From: JBCCQH01 sp039024435 | GTDB taxonomy: Bacteria; Bacteroidota; Bacteroidia; J057; JADKCL01 | Assembly (NCBI GenBank): GCA_039024435.1 | Contig: JBCCQH010000061.1 | Coordinates: 1 to 43,931 of the forward strand | Reading direction: 5' to 3' | DNA: 43,931 bases | Shown: positions 16,166 to 24,917 of the stretch, in pieces | Layout of the letters: every line of letters begins with the position of its first letter | Position numbering within the stretch: position 1 is the first letter of the stretch | The notes under the pieces: generated by a model | The model's database searches: none | The model's input: the letters and a program-made list of their open reading frames with translations, nothing else | Told to the model about the DNA's origin: nothing | Made by a program: the position numbers and the translations under genes

Positions 16166-18397
16166 TCAACCGCTCACTTTTCCGCGAACAAATTGTCCGA
16201 CCGTTCCGGTAATGTCAGTGGATTTTGAGACCGTATGCAAGCCAAAGCCCCACAGTAGGGCGTAAATGATGTCGCTGGCGTTGCCCCAGGTTGCATTGGG
16301 AATCCAAAGGATCAACACTCCCAGCAGCGTCGAAATCACCAGCACTACCGCCGTAGAGACCAGTTCCGCAATCAGTTTTTGCTGGGTGACCGAACGGTTT
16401 TCGTCTTGGGCCCTCCGTTTCGTTTCCTCCAAATCGGCGTGCTTGGGGACGCGCGACTGCGGTGGGGGCAAGAACAGTTCGGCAGTTTCCCCCGCGCGGG
16501 GTGTGGTCGCCCGGTAGGTGAGACTTGCGGTATTTTTCAATCGCCGAATGGCGTCTTGGGCAGAAGATTCATCATCGGCCCCCCGGTGGCGTGGCAAATC
16601 CCAGGCGACTTGCAGTCGCGTCAAGCAATCCGAAAACTTGTTGAGACATTGGCTTGGGGAGAGGCGGGGCCATTCCTCGTCCAATTCCTGCAACCCGACA
16701 ATGGCCGCGGTGCGCGGACTTTGAGCGGGATATCCCTGGCTTTGGGAGCGCGTCCAGTCCAGGCTGGCCCGAAGATAAACCCGGTAAGCGTGCAACAGGG
16801 CGGAAACGCGCGCGGCGATGCCCTCGCTTTGCTCGACCTGAGCGCTGGCCGCATCAATTTTGGCGGAGTAGCGGGTCCAGTCGTCCGGGGGCACTTCCTG
16901 CAAGGGCTTGCGCTTCAGGCGTTCCAGTTTTTGCAGCAATTGTCTTTCGTAGCCCTCGATCAAGGCGTCGTAAGCTGTTTGCAATCGGTCCCGGCTCGGC
17001 GGATCCTGCGCGGTGAGCGCCGCCCAGGTTTTGATTTCAGCGCTCAATTTGCTGCCGGTATCCGCATCTTTTTTGATCGCCGCCACCAAAGTCTGTCCCA
17101 AATGCCGCAGTTCGGCGGTAAGTGCTTTTTCCCGCACCGTCTGTAATTTGGCTTGCAACTCCTTGCCCGTTTTCAATTCGCCGCCCGGTACGTCGAGGTA
17201 GCGCTGGGCGGCATCCAGCTCGATCCCCCATTCCGGCTTTTGCTGCTCGGAAGTCAGATTGATGAAGGGCCGCCGGGCCCCCAGCCAGGCCAAAAATACC
17301 TTTTCCTTTTCCCGAATCACCTGGATGCGGACGGCCAGATCGGATACCGTACCGTACGCCAATTGCCGGTCCAGGGTCGCTACCTGGGTATTCAGTTGGG
17401 CGAGCACCTCGCGTTCTACCCCCCGCAACTCTTGCTCTTCCGGCAGGAGACCGGAAATTTCCACCGCCAACTGGCTCACTTGCTGCCGTTCATTCAGGCG
17501 GGGTTGCGCGACGGTCAACAGGTAGCGCAAGCCTGCCGCCACGGTCAGTCCGAGGGCAATCAGCGCGATGGCCACCCACCAGGATGACTTGCTGTTGATG
17601 TTGAAGTCACCGCTCACCGCTTGGTAGCCGTCCGCGGCGAGGTAGATTTCGCCCTGGAAGCTGCCGGGCAGATCCAAATTGGTTAGATCAATGAGCACCG
17701 TGGACCGCCGGCTTTCCGGAGCAAAAGTGATCTTTTCAATGGTGTCGCCCGCTTCATTGCGGAGCTGGATCGCGCCGAAATCCAGGCTCTCCCGTGAATT
17801 GTCCGCTTTTTTCCGCCAAACTACCGGAGAGATTTGCGCAATCGTCCCGCCGCGTCCCGCCGTGTCTTCGACGACCATTTTCGCGACGAGTTCACCGCGG
17901 ATTCCCGAGACATTGTAAAGTTGGGCGATTCGGAAAAACGGCTTTTTTCCGCCGTTTTTTACCTTTTTGCGGACTTTTTTGGTGCGCTGAACGCGGATCT
18001 TCCGGGAAATGCGGGAGGTATCCGCTTTGCCGTAGACGGCCATTCCGAGCAAGGCCTGGTAGGTGCCAGTGTCCGGGAGTTCGCTGCGAAATTCTACCCG
18101 TAGCGCTTTTCCCGGGCTCAAGGTGGCTGTCGGTGGCGCTGGTGTGCCATCGAGCTGGAGGATGCCTGGCTGTTTTTCGCCGGTGCGGACATTGATAAAG
18201 GGAGACAATTCCAGTTCCCGAATCGCCAGAGCAGAATCGGAACGGTTTTGCAGGGTCAGATAACCGAAATACGCCTTGTCGTACACCGTCGCGCGGATAT
18301 CGCCCTGGTCATCGGCCAAAATGATGGCATAAGAATTTTGACCGGAAATGGTCCCCGCCAATAGCAAAAATAGCCACCCGGCCAACAATTGTCTCAT
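16166..18397 (-). CDS. Large signal-peptide and membrane protein of unknown function
   Basis: 743 residues. A signal peptide (1-19) precedes an exported beta-rich region to ~270 (with a basic stretch RTKKVRKKVKNGGKK near 136-150). A membrane helix follows (~273-297, WWVAIALIALGLTVAAGLRYLL), then a helical, probably coiled-coil cytoplasmic region (~300-650), and two more membrane helices near the C-terminus (~682-705 and ~715-730). The C-terminal segment begins EETKRRAQDENRSVTQQKL. No catalytic motif or known domain is recognised. It faces the RNA candidate and is divergent from the kinase gene at 18537; a sensory or structural role across the inner membrane is inference. Confidence 0.78.
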   Translation of the reverse strand: MRQLLAGWLFLLLAGTISGQNSYAIILADDQGDIRATVYDKAYFGYLTLQNRSDSALAIRELELSPFINVRTGEKQPGILQLDGTPAPPTATLSPGKALRVEFRSELPDTGTYQALLGMAVYGKADTSRISRKIRVQRTKKVRKKVKNGGKKPFFRIAQLYNVSGIRGELVAKMVVEDTAGRGGTIAQISPVVWRKKADNSRESLDFGAIQLRNEAGDTIEKITFAPESRRSTVLIDLTNLDLPGSFQGEIYLAADGYQAVSGDFNINSKSSWWVAIALIALGLTVAAGLRYLLTVAQPRLNERQQVSQLAVEISGLLPEEQELRGVEREVLAQLNTQVATLDRQLAYGTVSDLAVRIQVIREKEKVFLAWLGARRPFINLTSEQQKPEWGIELDAAQRYLDVPGGELKTGKELQAKLQTVREKALTAELRHLGQTLVAAIKKDADTGSKLSAEIKTWAALTAQDPPSRDRLQTAYDALIEGYERQLLQKLERLKRKPLQEVPPDDWTRYSAKIDAASAQVEQSEGIAARVSALLHAYRVYLRASLDWTRSQSQGYPAQSPRTAAIVGLQELDEEWPRLSPSQCLNKFSDCLTRLQVAWDLPRHRGADDESSAQDAIRRLKNTASLTYRATTPRAGETAELFLPPPQSRVPKHADLEETKRRAQDENRSVTQQKLIAELVSTAVVLVISTLLGVLILWIPNATWGNASDIIYALLWGFGLHTVSKSTDITGTVGQFVRGKVSG

Positions 18398-18536
18398 CGC
18401 AGAATCTGGTTAGGTTAGGGGGAAAATAACGAAAAATCCGCCAACCTCGACAAACGGGAAATGAAACCGGGCCATAAACGCAATTCGTGGACCTTTTTTC
18501 ATTGCAAAACGCCATAAATTTCCTCAATTTCCCATT

Positions 18537-19952
18537 ATGAAAGTCATCCCTATCCCCCCCGACATTTTGGACAAGGTCAAGCAATTCGATGCGTTTTCCG
18601 ACGTCGATGATGCCGCCCTGCAGTGGATGGTGGACAAGTGCGTTTTTGAGGAGTACGAATACAATGAGTACTTTTTCCGGCCGGATGATCCGGTGAACGA
18701 TATGTATATCATCATTGAAGGCGGCTACTCGGTCTACGATACCCGCGGCGGCCAGGAACGTGAGTTTGTCAACCGGAAGTTTGGGGCCATCACCGGAATT
18801 TTGCCCTTTTCCCGGCTTTCCCGTACCCGCGGCGCGGCCCGAACGACGGGTCCGACAAAGATCCTCCGCCTTTCCAAGGAACACTTCACCGAAATGGTCA
18901 ATGTGAGCTACAAACTCACACAAAATCTGGTGGCGGTCATGGTGGACCGGGTTCGGGATTTCAGCCAGTATCGTTTCCAAAGTGAAAAGTTGATGGCTCT
19001 GGGCCGGCTCAGTGCTGGACTGGCCCACGAACTCAACAATCCTGCGGCGGCCATCGTGCGCAGTGCCGAGGAACTGTACGGCAAGATGGAAGTCACGCCC
19101 GATCAATTCAAGGACATCATGTCGCTGAAGGTATCTGCCGAGGAAACTGATGCCGTCAACCAAGTGCTCTGGGACCGGATTTTGGCCCACAAAACCTCGC
19201 CGCGTGACCTGGGATTCATGGAGCGGGAGGAAGCGAAAGACGAACTGCTCGACTGGCTGGAGGAGCGCGACATCGACATGGCCGAGGACGTATCCGATAC
19301 CTTCGTGGACTTCGGGATTTTGGTCGAAGACCTGGAAAAAATTGAAGCGATCATGGAGGAGCGGGACATGGGGCCGGTGTTGCGCTGGTTTGACAACCGC
19401 ATGTCCCTGGACCGGATCGTCTCGGAAATTCGGGAGGCTTCGGGGCGGATCGCCCGGCTGATCAAATCGGTCAAGACCTATACCCACATGGACCAGGGAC
19501 AGGGGATGGAAGCGACCGACATCCACGATGGCCTGCGCTCGACGGTGGTCATGATGAGTAGCAAGTTCAAGACCAAAAATATCCGGGTGGAAAAAGAGTT
19601 CGATAAGGATGTTCCCAAAATCAATGCTTCGGTGGGCGAATTGAATCAGGTTTGGACGAATCTGATCGCCAACGCCATCGACGCCATGGAAAAAGGCGGA
19701 ACCCTGACCCTGCGGACCTACCGGGAGCGCAACCTCATCTGTGCGGAAGTCCAGGACGACGGCGCGGGCATTCCCCCGGAAACCGTCACCAAGATTTGGG
19801 AACCATTTTACACGACCAAGGCCATCGGCGAAGGCACAGGAATGGGACTGGACATCGTGAAAAAAATCCTCGATCAGCACCGGGCCCGAATCAATGTCAC
19901 CTCGAAACCGGGCGAAACGGTATTTAAACTTTGCTTTGAAATAGCGGAATAA
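18537..19952 (+). CDS. Histidine kinase with N-terminal cyclic-nucleotide-binding-like domain
   Basis: 471 residues, no membrane segment or signal. Residues ~5-125 form a cNMP-binding (cap-like) beta barrel (DVDDAALQWMVDKCVFEEYE, YIIIEGGYSVYD). The usual phosphate-cassette FGE is replaced by FGAITGILPFSRL, so the ligand may differ from cAMP. The dimerisation/phosphoacceptor helix has His164 in GRLSAGLAHELNNP, followed by an unusual ~110-residue helical insert (MEREEAKDELLDWLEERD...). The ATPase has N-box NQVWTNLIANAIDAM, DDGAGIP and GEGTGMGL. It is 23 bases upstream of the response-regulator gene, its obvious partner. Confidence 0.92.
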   Translation: MKVIPIPPDILDKVKQFDAFSDVDDAALQWMVDKCVFEEYEYNEYFFRPDDPVNDMYIIIEGGYSVYDTRGGQEREFVNRKFGAITGILPFSRLSRTRGAARTTGPTKILRLSKEHFTEMVNVSYKLTQNLVAVMVDRVRDFSQYRFQSEKLMALGRLSAGLAHELNNPAAAIVRSAEELYGKMEVTPDQFKDIMSLKVSAEETDAVNQVLWDRILAHKTSPRDLGFMEREEAKDELLDWLEERDIDMAEDVSDTFVDFGILVEDLEKIEAIMEERDMGPVLRWFDNRMSLDRIVSEIREASGRIARLIKSVKTYTHMDQGQGMEATDIHDGLRSTVVMMSSKFKTKNIRVEKEFDKDVPKINASVGELNQVWTNLIANAIDAMEKGGTLTLRTYRERNLICAEVQDDGAGIPPETVTKIWEPFYTTKAIGEGTGMGLDIVKKILDQHRARINVTSKPGETVFKLCFEIAE

Positions 19953-19975
19953 GAAAAATCCAACACCCTCATACA

Positions 19976-21643
19976 ATGGCGAAAAGAAAACCCATTATAT
20001 TCTCGATCGATGACGACCCGCAAGTCCTGCGGTCGCTCAAATCCGATTTGCGGAGCCAATACAAAGCCGATTACCGCATCTTGAGTGTCGGCAATCCCGA
20101 TGAAGCCCTCAGCAGTTTACCGGAACTCAAGAAAAAAGGCGAAGAAGTTGCGCTTTTTCTGGCCGATCAGATGATGCCCGAAATGCTGGGCGTCGAATTC
20201 CTGGAAAAGGCGATTGAATTCTTTCCCGGGGCGAAACGTGTGCTCCTGACCGCCTATTCTGATATCAATGCCGCGATCAAGGCGATCAACGATGTCCAGC
20301 TCGATTACTACTTGCTGAAGCCCTGGGATCCCCCAGCGGAAAAGCTCTATCCGGTCCTGGACGATCTGCTCGACGATTGGCAGGCAGCCTACAAGCCGCA
20401 GTTCAACGGTATCCGGGTCATTGGCTACCAATATTCGCCGCACACCCACCGGATCAAAGACTTTTTGGCGGGCAATCTCCGGCCCTATGAATTTCTCGAC
20501 ATTGAGTACAGTGAGCGGGGCAAAGAATTGCTGGACCTGAATGAGTTGACGACGCACGATCTTCCGGTAGTGGTGTTCGAAGACGGAAGCTCACTGGCCC
20601 ATCCCACCGAGCAGGAGGTTGCGACCCGGGTCGGCTTGAATCCCAATGCCAAGTCGGATTTGTACGATGTGGTGATCATCGGGGCGGGGCCGGCTGGACT
20701 CGGTGCCTCGGTGTACGGCGGTTCGGAAGGCCTCAAGACTTTGCTGATCGAAAAGCGGGCTCCGGGAGGCCAGGCGGGCACCAGTTCCCGGATCGAAAAC
20801 TACCTGGGCTTCCCCAAAGGACTCAGCGGCTCGGAACTGTCACGGCGGGCATTGACCCAGGCCACGCGCTTCGGGGTAGAATTTCTCTCGCCGCAGGCGG
20901 TTCAGAAGCTCGAATTGGAAGGGCAGTACAAAAAGCTCACGCTCGGCGATGACAACGTCATTTATTCCAAGGCGGTGGTCATTGCCACGGGGGTGGAGTA
21001 CCGCAAGCTTCCAGTGGCCGACATTGATAAGTTCTCCGGAGCGGGAGTCTATTATGGGGCGGCCATGACCGAGGCCAACGCTTGCAAGAACCGCCACGTG
21101 TTTATCGTCGGGGGTGGAAACAGTGCTGGTCAGGGGGCGGTTTACCTGGCCCAATACGCCCGCCAAGTGACCATTTTGATCCGGCGACCCGACCTCAGCA
21201 AGAGCATGTCATCTTACTTGGTCGAGCAGATCGACTCCATCGAAAACATCGAAGTGGTGGGCCGCCGGCAGGTAGTGGAGGTCAAAGGGGAAGACCATCT
21301 TCAGTCCATCGTAGTGGAAAACATTGATACGCAAGAGCAGGTGGAACATCCGACTTCTTCGCTCTTCGTCTTTATTGGAGCCAAGCCGAATACGGAGTGG
21401 CTGGCCGGAACGGTGTTCCGCGATGAGAAGCAATTTGTTTTGGTGGGCCGCGACGTCATGCACGAAGAACGCTTCCGCAAGGTGTGGCTCCAGGACCGTG
21501 AGCCGTACCTGCTGGAAACTTGTATGCCGGGGGTATTCGTGGCGGGAGATGTCCGCAGCGGGGCGATGAATCGGGTTGCTTCCGCCGTAGGCGAAGGCGC
21601 GATGGCGATCAAATTCATCCACAGTTACCTGGCGACGGTCTGA
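19976..21643 (+). CDS. Response regulator fused to glutaredoxin-like and thioredoxin-reductase-like domains
   Basis: 555 residues with three domains. REC (~6-130) has acidic IDDD, phospho-acceptor Asp64 in LADQMMPE, Thr92 and Lys115 in LLKPW. A glutaredoxin-fold segment (~145-222) has YSPHTHRIKDFL where a glutaredoxin has CPYC, and LPVVVFEDG with the cis-Pro. The FAD/NADPH oxidoreductase (~228-555) has GAGPAG (236-241), PGGQAGTSSRIENYLGFP, GGGNSAGQGA (379-388) and FVAGDVRSGA. The CATC of thioredoxin reductase is replaced by GAAM (361-364). Only two Cys remain (370 and 516). I recall similar fusions in many bacteria; the reaction is not known to me. It is the last gene of the two-gene operon and its end overlaps the convergent 21625 gene by 19 bases. 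Confidence 0.92.
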   Translation: MAKRKPIIFSIDDDPQVLRSLKSDLRSQYKADYRILSVGNPDEALSSLPELKKKGEEVALFLADQMMPEMLGVEFLEKAIEFFPGAKRVLLTAYSDINAAIKAINDVQLDYYLLKPWDPPAEKLYPVLDDLLDDWQAAYKPQFNGIRVIGYQYSPHTHRIKDFLAGNLRPYEFLDIEYSERGKELLDLNELTTHDLPVVVFEDGSSLAHPTEQEVATRVGLNPNAKSDLYDVVIIGAGPAGLGASVYGGSEGLKTLLIEKRAPGGQAGTSSRIENYLGFPKGLSGSELSRRALTQATRFGVEFLSPQAVQKLELEGQYKKLTLGDDNVIYSKAVVIATGVEYRKLPVADIDKFSGAGVYYGAAMTEANACKNRHVFIVGGGNSAGQGAVYLAQYARQVTILIRRPDLSKSMSSYLVEQIDSIENIEVVGRRQVVEVKGEDHLQSIVVENIDTQEQVEHPTSSLFVFIGAKPNTEWLAGTVFRDEKQFVLVGRDVMHEERFRKVWLQDREPYLLETCMPGVFVAGDVRSGAMNRVASAVGEGAMAIKFIHSYLATV

Positions 21644-22746
21644 TTGATCGTCGTGGATGGTGCGCTTTCTGCCTGCTGGAAGAGTCCTCGCAAGCGTTTA
21701 GCGGCCGCCCCAAAATTGTTGCGGAAGCTGCGCCGGAGAAAGGGCAGGAGAATGCGTTTGTGCAGGGGTAGCTTGGGGAAATGCACTTCAATGCGCAGTT
21801 CCGTTCCCGCGGGTACTTGTTCCAAGAAAAAATACACCGAAAGGTTACCGACCAGCGGTACTTGGGTGATGCGTTCTCCAAAAGTGCGTTTTTGGGCTTC
21901 CGGCCGATCTGGTTCGGGAGCGGCGGTCGTCTCGACCGTGACTTCGTTGGCGTTGATAATGCAACGGTGGCTTGCCCCGATTCGATTGATTTTTTCCGGG
22001 TCAACATCCAACATTGCCACATCAGGGTTCCACTTGTGGCGGTGCCGCAGGTCTGCCACCATGGTGAATACCGAGGGGAGAGGCGCAGGAATGGTCTCCC
22101 AAAAGATCAGGGGATGCGCGGACTTTTCCGGTAAAATAGGCGCTGGGGCTTCGGGGACAAACTGGTCCAGGGCCCCGAGTGGGAGGTATTCGTAGCGGAC
22201 TTCTCCGATGTCAAATTCTTCCTGGCTCGCTTTTAATCCCGGTGCCCAATTCGGAAAGTGATCCAGTTGTGGAGTGGCGTCGCAGTAATCCTTTGACAGC
22301 AACAGGTACTCGCGGGCGGGGATGTGGTTTTTCAGCAAGCGGTGGGCGGTAATCAAGGCGCTGCCGTGCGGTTTGCGGATTTTATTCACCTCAATGAAGC
22401 CGATCTCGCCGTAGTGGACCACAAATTTGATTCCCAGAGCCTGGGCGGTGCTACAGGCGTCACAATTGCAGATGCGCAGGCTTTCGTAGCGCTTGAGGTG
22501 GGTATGAAAAGCGATGAATATTTCCCGGGTCTGTCGCAGTACTTCGGCCCGGCTCGGGGCCGGACCCTCCCGATAGAAGAGCACGGCATCCCCCTCGATT
22601 TCGGAGACTGTGAGATCGAGCGAATTGGCGGCAATGATGATTTCCAGGAGTTCAGATATGATGTGTCGGCTGTGTTCTACCGGCGTCGAGTTGACAAAAT
22701 GGGAAAATCCAGTGATGTCGGGGATAAAAATTAGCGCATTGCTCAC
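21625..22746 (-). CDS. DUF2652 (class III cyclase-related) protein with SRPBCC-like C-terminus
   Basis: 373 residues from GTG at 22746, chosen because a -7 box lies 5 bases upstream; TTG at 22776 would place the start above that promoter. The N-terminal domain resembles class III nucleotidyl cyclases and DUF2652: both presumed metal Asp residues are present (FIPDITGF, Asp10; EIEGDAVLF, Asp53) and Arg136 of AHRLLKN is kept, but the Asn of the usual VNxAxR is replaced. A C-x-C-x-x-C cluster lies at 93-98. Residues ~230-360 look like an SRPBCC/START-type ligand pocket (LRHRHKWNPDVAMLD, GASHRCIINANEVTVETT). Catalysis is not assured. It is convergent with the REC-TrxR gene, overlapping it by 19 bases. 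Confidence 0.82.
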   Translation of the reverse strand: MSNALIFIPDITGFSHFVNSTPVEHSRHIISELLEIIIAANSLDLTVSEIEGDAVLFYREGPAPSRAEVLRQTREIFIAFHTHLKRYESLRICNCDACSTAQALGIKFVVHYGEIGFIEVNKIRKPHGSALITAHRLLKNHIPAREYLLLSKDYCDATPQLDHFPNWAPGLKASQEEFDIGEVRYEYLPLGALDQFVPEAPAPILPEKSAHPLIFWETIPAPLPSVFTMVADLRHRHKWNPDVAMLDVDPEKINRIGASHRCIINANEVTVETTAAPEPDRPEAQKRTFGERITQVPLVGNLSVYFFLEQVPAGTELRIEVHFPKLPLHKRILLPFLRRSFRNNFGAAAKRLRGLFQQAESAPSTTINQTVAR

Positions 22747-22751
22747 GAGGG

Positions 22752-22759
22752 TAAAGGTA
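22752..22759 (-). promoter_or_regulatory. -7-like box just upstream of the DUF2652 gene
   Basis: Minus-strand TACCTTTA (7 of 8 positions compatible with TAnnTTTG) ends 5 bases before the GTG start at 22746, suggesting a leaderless or nearly leaderless mRNA like those proposed for yraN and the 38184 glycosyltransferase. Confidence 0.4.
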
Positions 22760-22813
22760 ATTCCTTGAACAGACAATATTGGCGGCGCTTGCGCATCCGA
22801 TTGGATCGGAAGG

Positions 22814-23827
22814 TCAACGCTGGCCCATCAGCTTTCTGAGTAGCTTTCTCGGCGGAACCAGAAATAGGGAGGTGCTGAAATAGGTCGCGGCGGAAAGAGG
22901 AGTGGAGGAAAGCGGGGTCCGGGGTGCATTGGGATCAAATACTCCCAATTGGAAGGGTTGCCGAACGCCAAATTCAAATCCGATCCAGAGAGGATCGAAA
23001 ATTTCTTGTTGGAAAGTAAGCCCGACGATCAGCTCACTGCGGCGCAGGCTCAAATTTTCTTGGCCGAGTGGGGTGCCGAATTCCATGTTGAAGGCCCCGC
23101 CCGAAGCTTTGGCTTGTAGAACGACGGCGGAAGTAGGGCCGAGATTGTGGCGCAGGCGGGCGTAGGAGGGCAGCAGAGCTTCGATGCCCCAGCGGCGCGA
23201 TAACGTATGGTTGTACAGCGCGACCGGGTAGGTGCTGGTGCGGCCCTGGGCGCGCTTGATGTAAAATCCAAGCCCGAGTTCGCGGTTGGCATCGGGACGG
23301 AGGACCATGAGTTGGGACAAGGAAAACTGTCCATCCCGCCGGAAACTTTGGAGGGTGATGTTGCTTTCGGGATTGTGGATCGCCGCCGAGGCTCGCCCCA
23401 CCATGTACGCTTGTCCACGGAAGGGGGTAAGCCACATGAGTTCAAATCCCCGCTGGTTGAAGCGCCGCCGATCAATGTCCTGCCAGGGAAACTCGCTTTC
23501 AATGGAAATGTCCGAAACCCCGAGATACTCCTGGCGGTAGGTAAAGCCGGCAATCATTTTCAGGCCCGGCTTGGCGAGCAAAGGCAACCGCGCCCGGAAC
23601 CCAGAACGCCGAAACTGGGAAATCCCAACATTGCCGCGCTCGGCGGCGAAGGGCGTGGACTTCTCATAGTACACTTCGATCCAGCGGGAAGGCATCATGC
23701 CCCGCACCCCGGTCTCACAGTGGGCACTGTCCGGACAAAGAAACACTTGTCCCAGCAGTGATACCTGACTGAGGAGTTGCAGCGGACTGAGCGCAAGCAG
23801 AATCCCAAAAATTCGAAAGTAATTCAT
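22814..23827 (-). CDS. Probable outer-membrane beta-barrel protein (DUF6268-like)
   Basis: 337 residues with a signal peptide (1-20, ending QLLSQ). The rest alternates hydrophobic and polar residues in strand-length blocks with aromatic girdle residues (LKMIAGFTYRQEYLG, ELGLGFYIKRAQ, SELIVGLTFQQEIFDPLWIG), typical of an outer-membrane barrel. The style recalls DUF6268 proteins of Bacteroidota; this is not verified. The C-terminus is basic (RKLLRKLMGQR) instead of ending in an aromatic residue, which is unusual for a BAM substrate. A clean promoter box lies 75 bases upstream. It is downstream of, and on the same strand as, no other gene. Confidence 0.75.
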   Translation of the reverse strand: MNYFRIFGILLALSPLQLLSQVSLLGQVFLCPDSAHCETGVRGMMPSRWIEVYYEKSTPFAAERGNVGISQFRRSGFRARLPLLAKPGLKMIAGFTYRQEYLGVSDISIESEFPWQDIDRRRFNQRGFELMWLTPFRGQAYMVGRASAAIHNPESNITLQSFRRDGQFSLSQLMVLRPDANRELGLGFYIKRAQGRTSTYPVALYNHTLSRRWGIEALLPSYARLRHNLGPTSAVVLQAKASGGAFNMEFGTPLGQENLSLRRSELIVGLTFQQEIFDPLWIGFEFGVRQPFQLGVFDPNAPRTPLSSTPLSAATYFSTSLFLVPPRKLLRKLMGQR

Positions 23828-23902
23828 TTAAGTGGTTGACGATCATTCGGACAACTTTCTCCAGAATTGCAATAAAGTTGCCTAAATTCACGTACGATTT
23901 TG

Positions 23903-23910
23903 CAAAGATA
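23903..23910 (-). promoter_or_regulatory. Bacteroidota -7 promoter box for the 23827 gene
   Basis: Minus-strand TATCTTTG followed by C: an exact -7 match, ~75 bases before ATG 23827. A TTG about 13 bases upstream is too close for the usual -33 element. Confidence 0.55.
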
Positions 23911-23950
23911 AAGTTTTGGACAATTCGTTCCAAAATCAAGGTAATTTTTC

Positions 23951-24904
23951 ATGGACTATTTTTTTTCCTCCTCACATCACCGCTTCCCCCTGCTTTTGGC
24001 CGGATTGAACGGCTTATTGTTGGGGCTGTTGCTGGCTTGTCAGCCCGAGGATCAGTCGCCCGAGCGCGCGGCGGCCCCTCAGTTTACCGCCGAGCCCGAA
24101 GAGCGGCGTGGTCCATTTGCTTACCGCCTGGACGCGCCGGACGCAAAGCAAAAACTTCCCTCAGAGTTGGTGGAAATCTCCGGTCTCGCCTGGTGGGAAG
24201 AAGAAGTCCTGGCGGCCGTTCAGGACGAAAAAGGCAATGTCTACCGTTACGATTTCGCGGCGGAGGCCGTGGTCCGGAAGATCGATTTTGCTGGAGGAGG
24301 GGATTACGAGGGGGTTACGCGGCGGCAAAATGAAATTTGGGTCGTGCGCAGCGATGGTCGCCTGTACCAATTGGCGGATGGGCGGCCGGTGCAGAAATTT
24401 GATACGCCGCTGGATGAGGATTTCGATGTGGAAGGCTTGACTTGGTACCCAAAGGGCAAAGTTTTTCTGCTGGCCTGCAAGGGGTTTCCGGGAAAGGGCA
24501 AGGCATTAAAAGGAAAAAAGACGATCTACGCCTTTGACCCCGCAAAAGGAGAATTGCGCATGGCCCCGGAAATCGTCATCGACCTGGCGGAAGTTGTGGT
24601 GGGACGGCCCCTCAAGGCCCAGGAAAATGCAGAGGAATTCTTCAATCCAGGAAAGGGCAGCAAGGTCTTCCAGCCAAGCGGGATTGCGGTCCATCCCCAG
24701 TCGGGCGACATTTACGTGATTGCCTCGGTGGGAAAAAAGTTGATTGTGTTGTCGCCGCGCGGGAAGCTACGCCACGTGAAATCACTGAATTACAAGCATT
24801 TTGACCAGCCGGAAGGAATCTGTTTTGCTCCGGATGGCCGCTTGTACATCGCAAGTGAAGGTGCGGGAGGCAAAGGAAAAATCATGCGTTTCGACCCTCG
24901 GTGA
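23951..24904 (+). CDS. SdiA-regulated/YjiK-like beta-propeller lipoprotein
   Basis: 317 residues. The N-terminus is a lipoprotein signal with lipobox GLLLACQ (Cys30), after an atypically long Phe/His-rich lead. The mature protein has propeller-like repeats (EISGLAWWEEEVLAAVQDE, FDVEGLTWYPKGKVFLLA, FQPSGIAVHPQSGDIYVIA, DQPEGICFAPDGRLYIASEG). This matches the SdiA-regulated domain family, whose ligand is unknown. It likely faces the periplasm. It is convergent with the HD-PycTM gene, only 13 bases between the stops, and that gap holds a small GAGCC/GGCTC hairpin. Confidence 0.85.
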   Translation: MDYFFSSSHHRFPLLLAGLNGLLLGLLLACQPEDQSPERAAAPQFTAEPEERRGPFAYRLDAPDAKQKLPSELVEISGLAWWEEEVLAAVQDEKGNVYRYDFAAEAVVRKIDFAGGGDYEGVTRRQNEIWVVRSDGRLYQLADGRPVQKFDTPLDEDFDVEGLTWYPKGKVFLLACKGFPGKGKALKGKKTIYAFDPAKGELRMAPEIVIDLAEVVVGRPLKAQENAEEFFNPGKGSKVFQPSGIAVHPQSGDIYVIASVGKKLIVLSPRGKLRHVKSLNYKHFDQPEGICFAPDGRLYIASEGAGGKGKIMRFDPR

Positions 24905-24917
24905 GCCAGAGCGCGGC

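Noticed and set aside
18309..19976. 555-codon open frame antisense to the histidine kinase
   Set aside because: The plus-strand kinase has complete H, N and G boxes; the antisense frame has no coherent motif.
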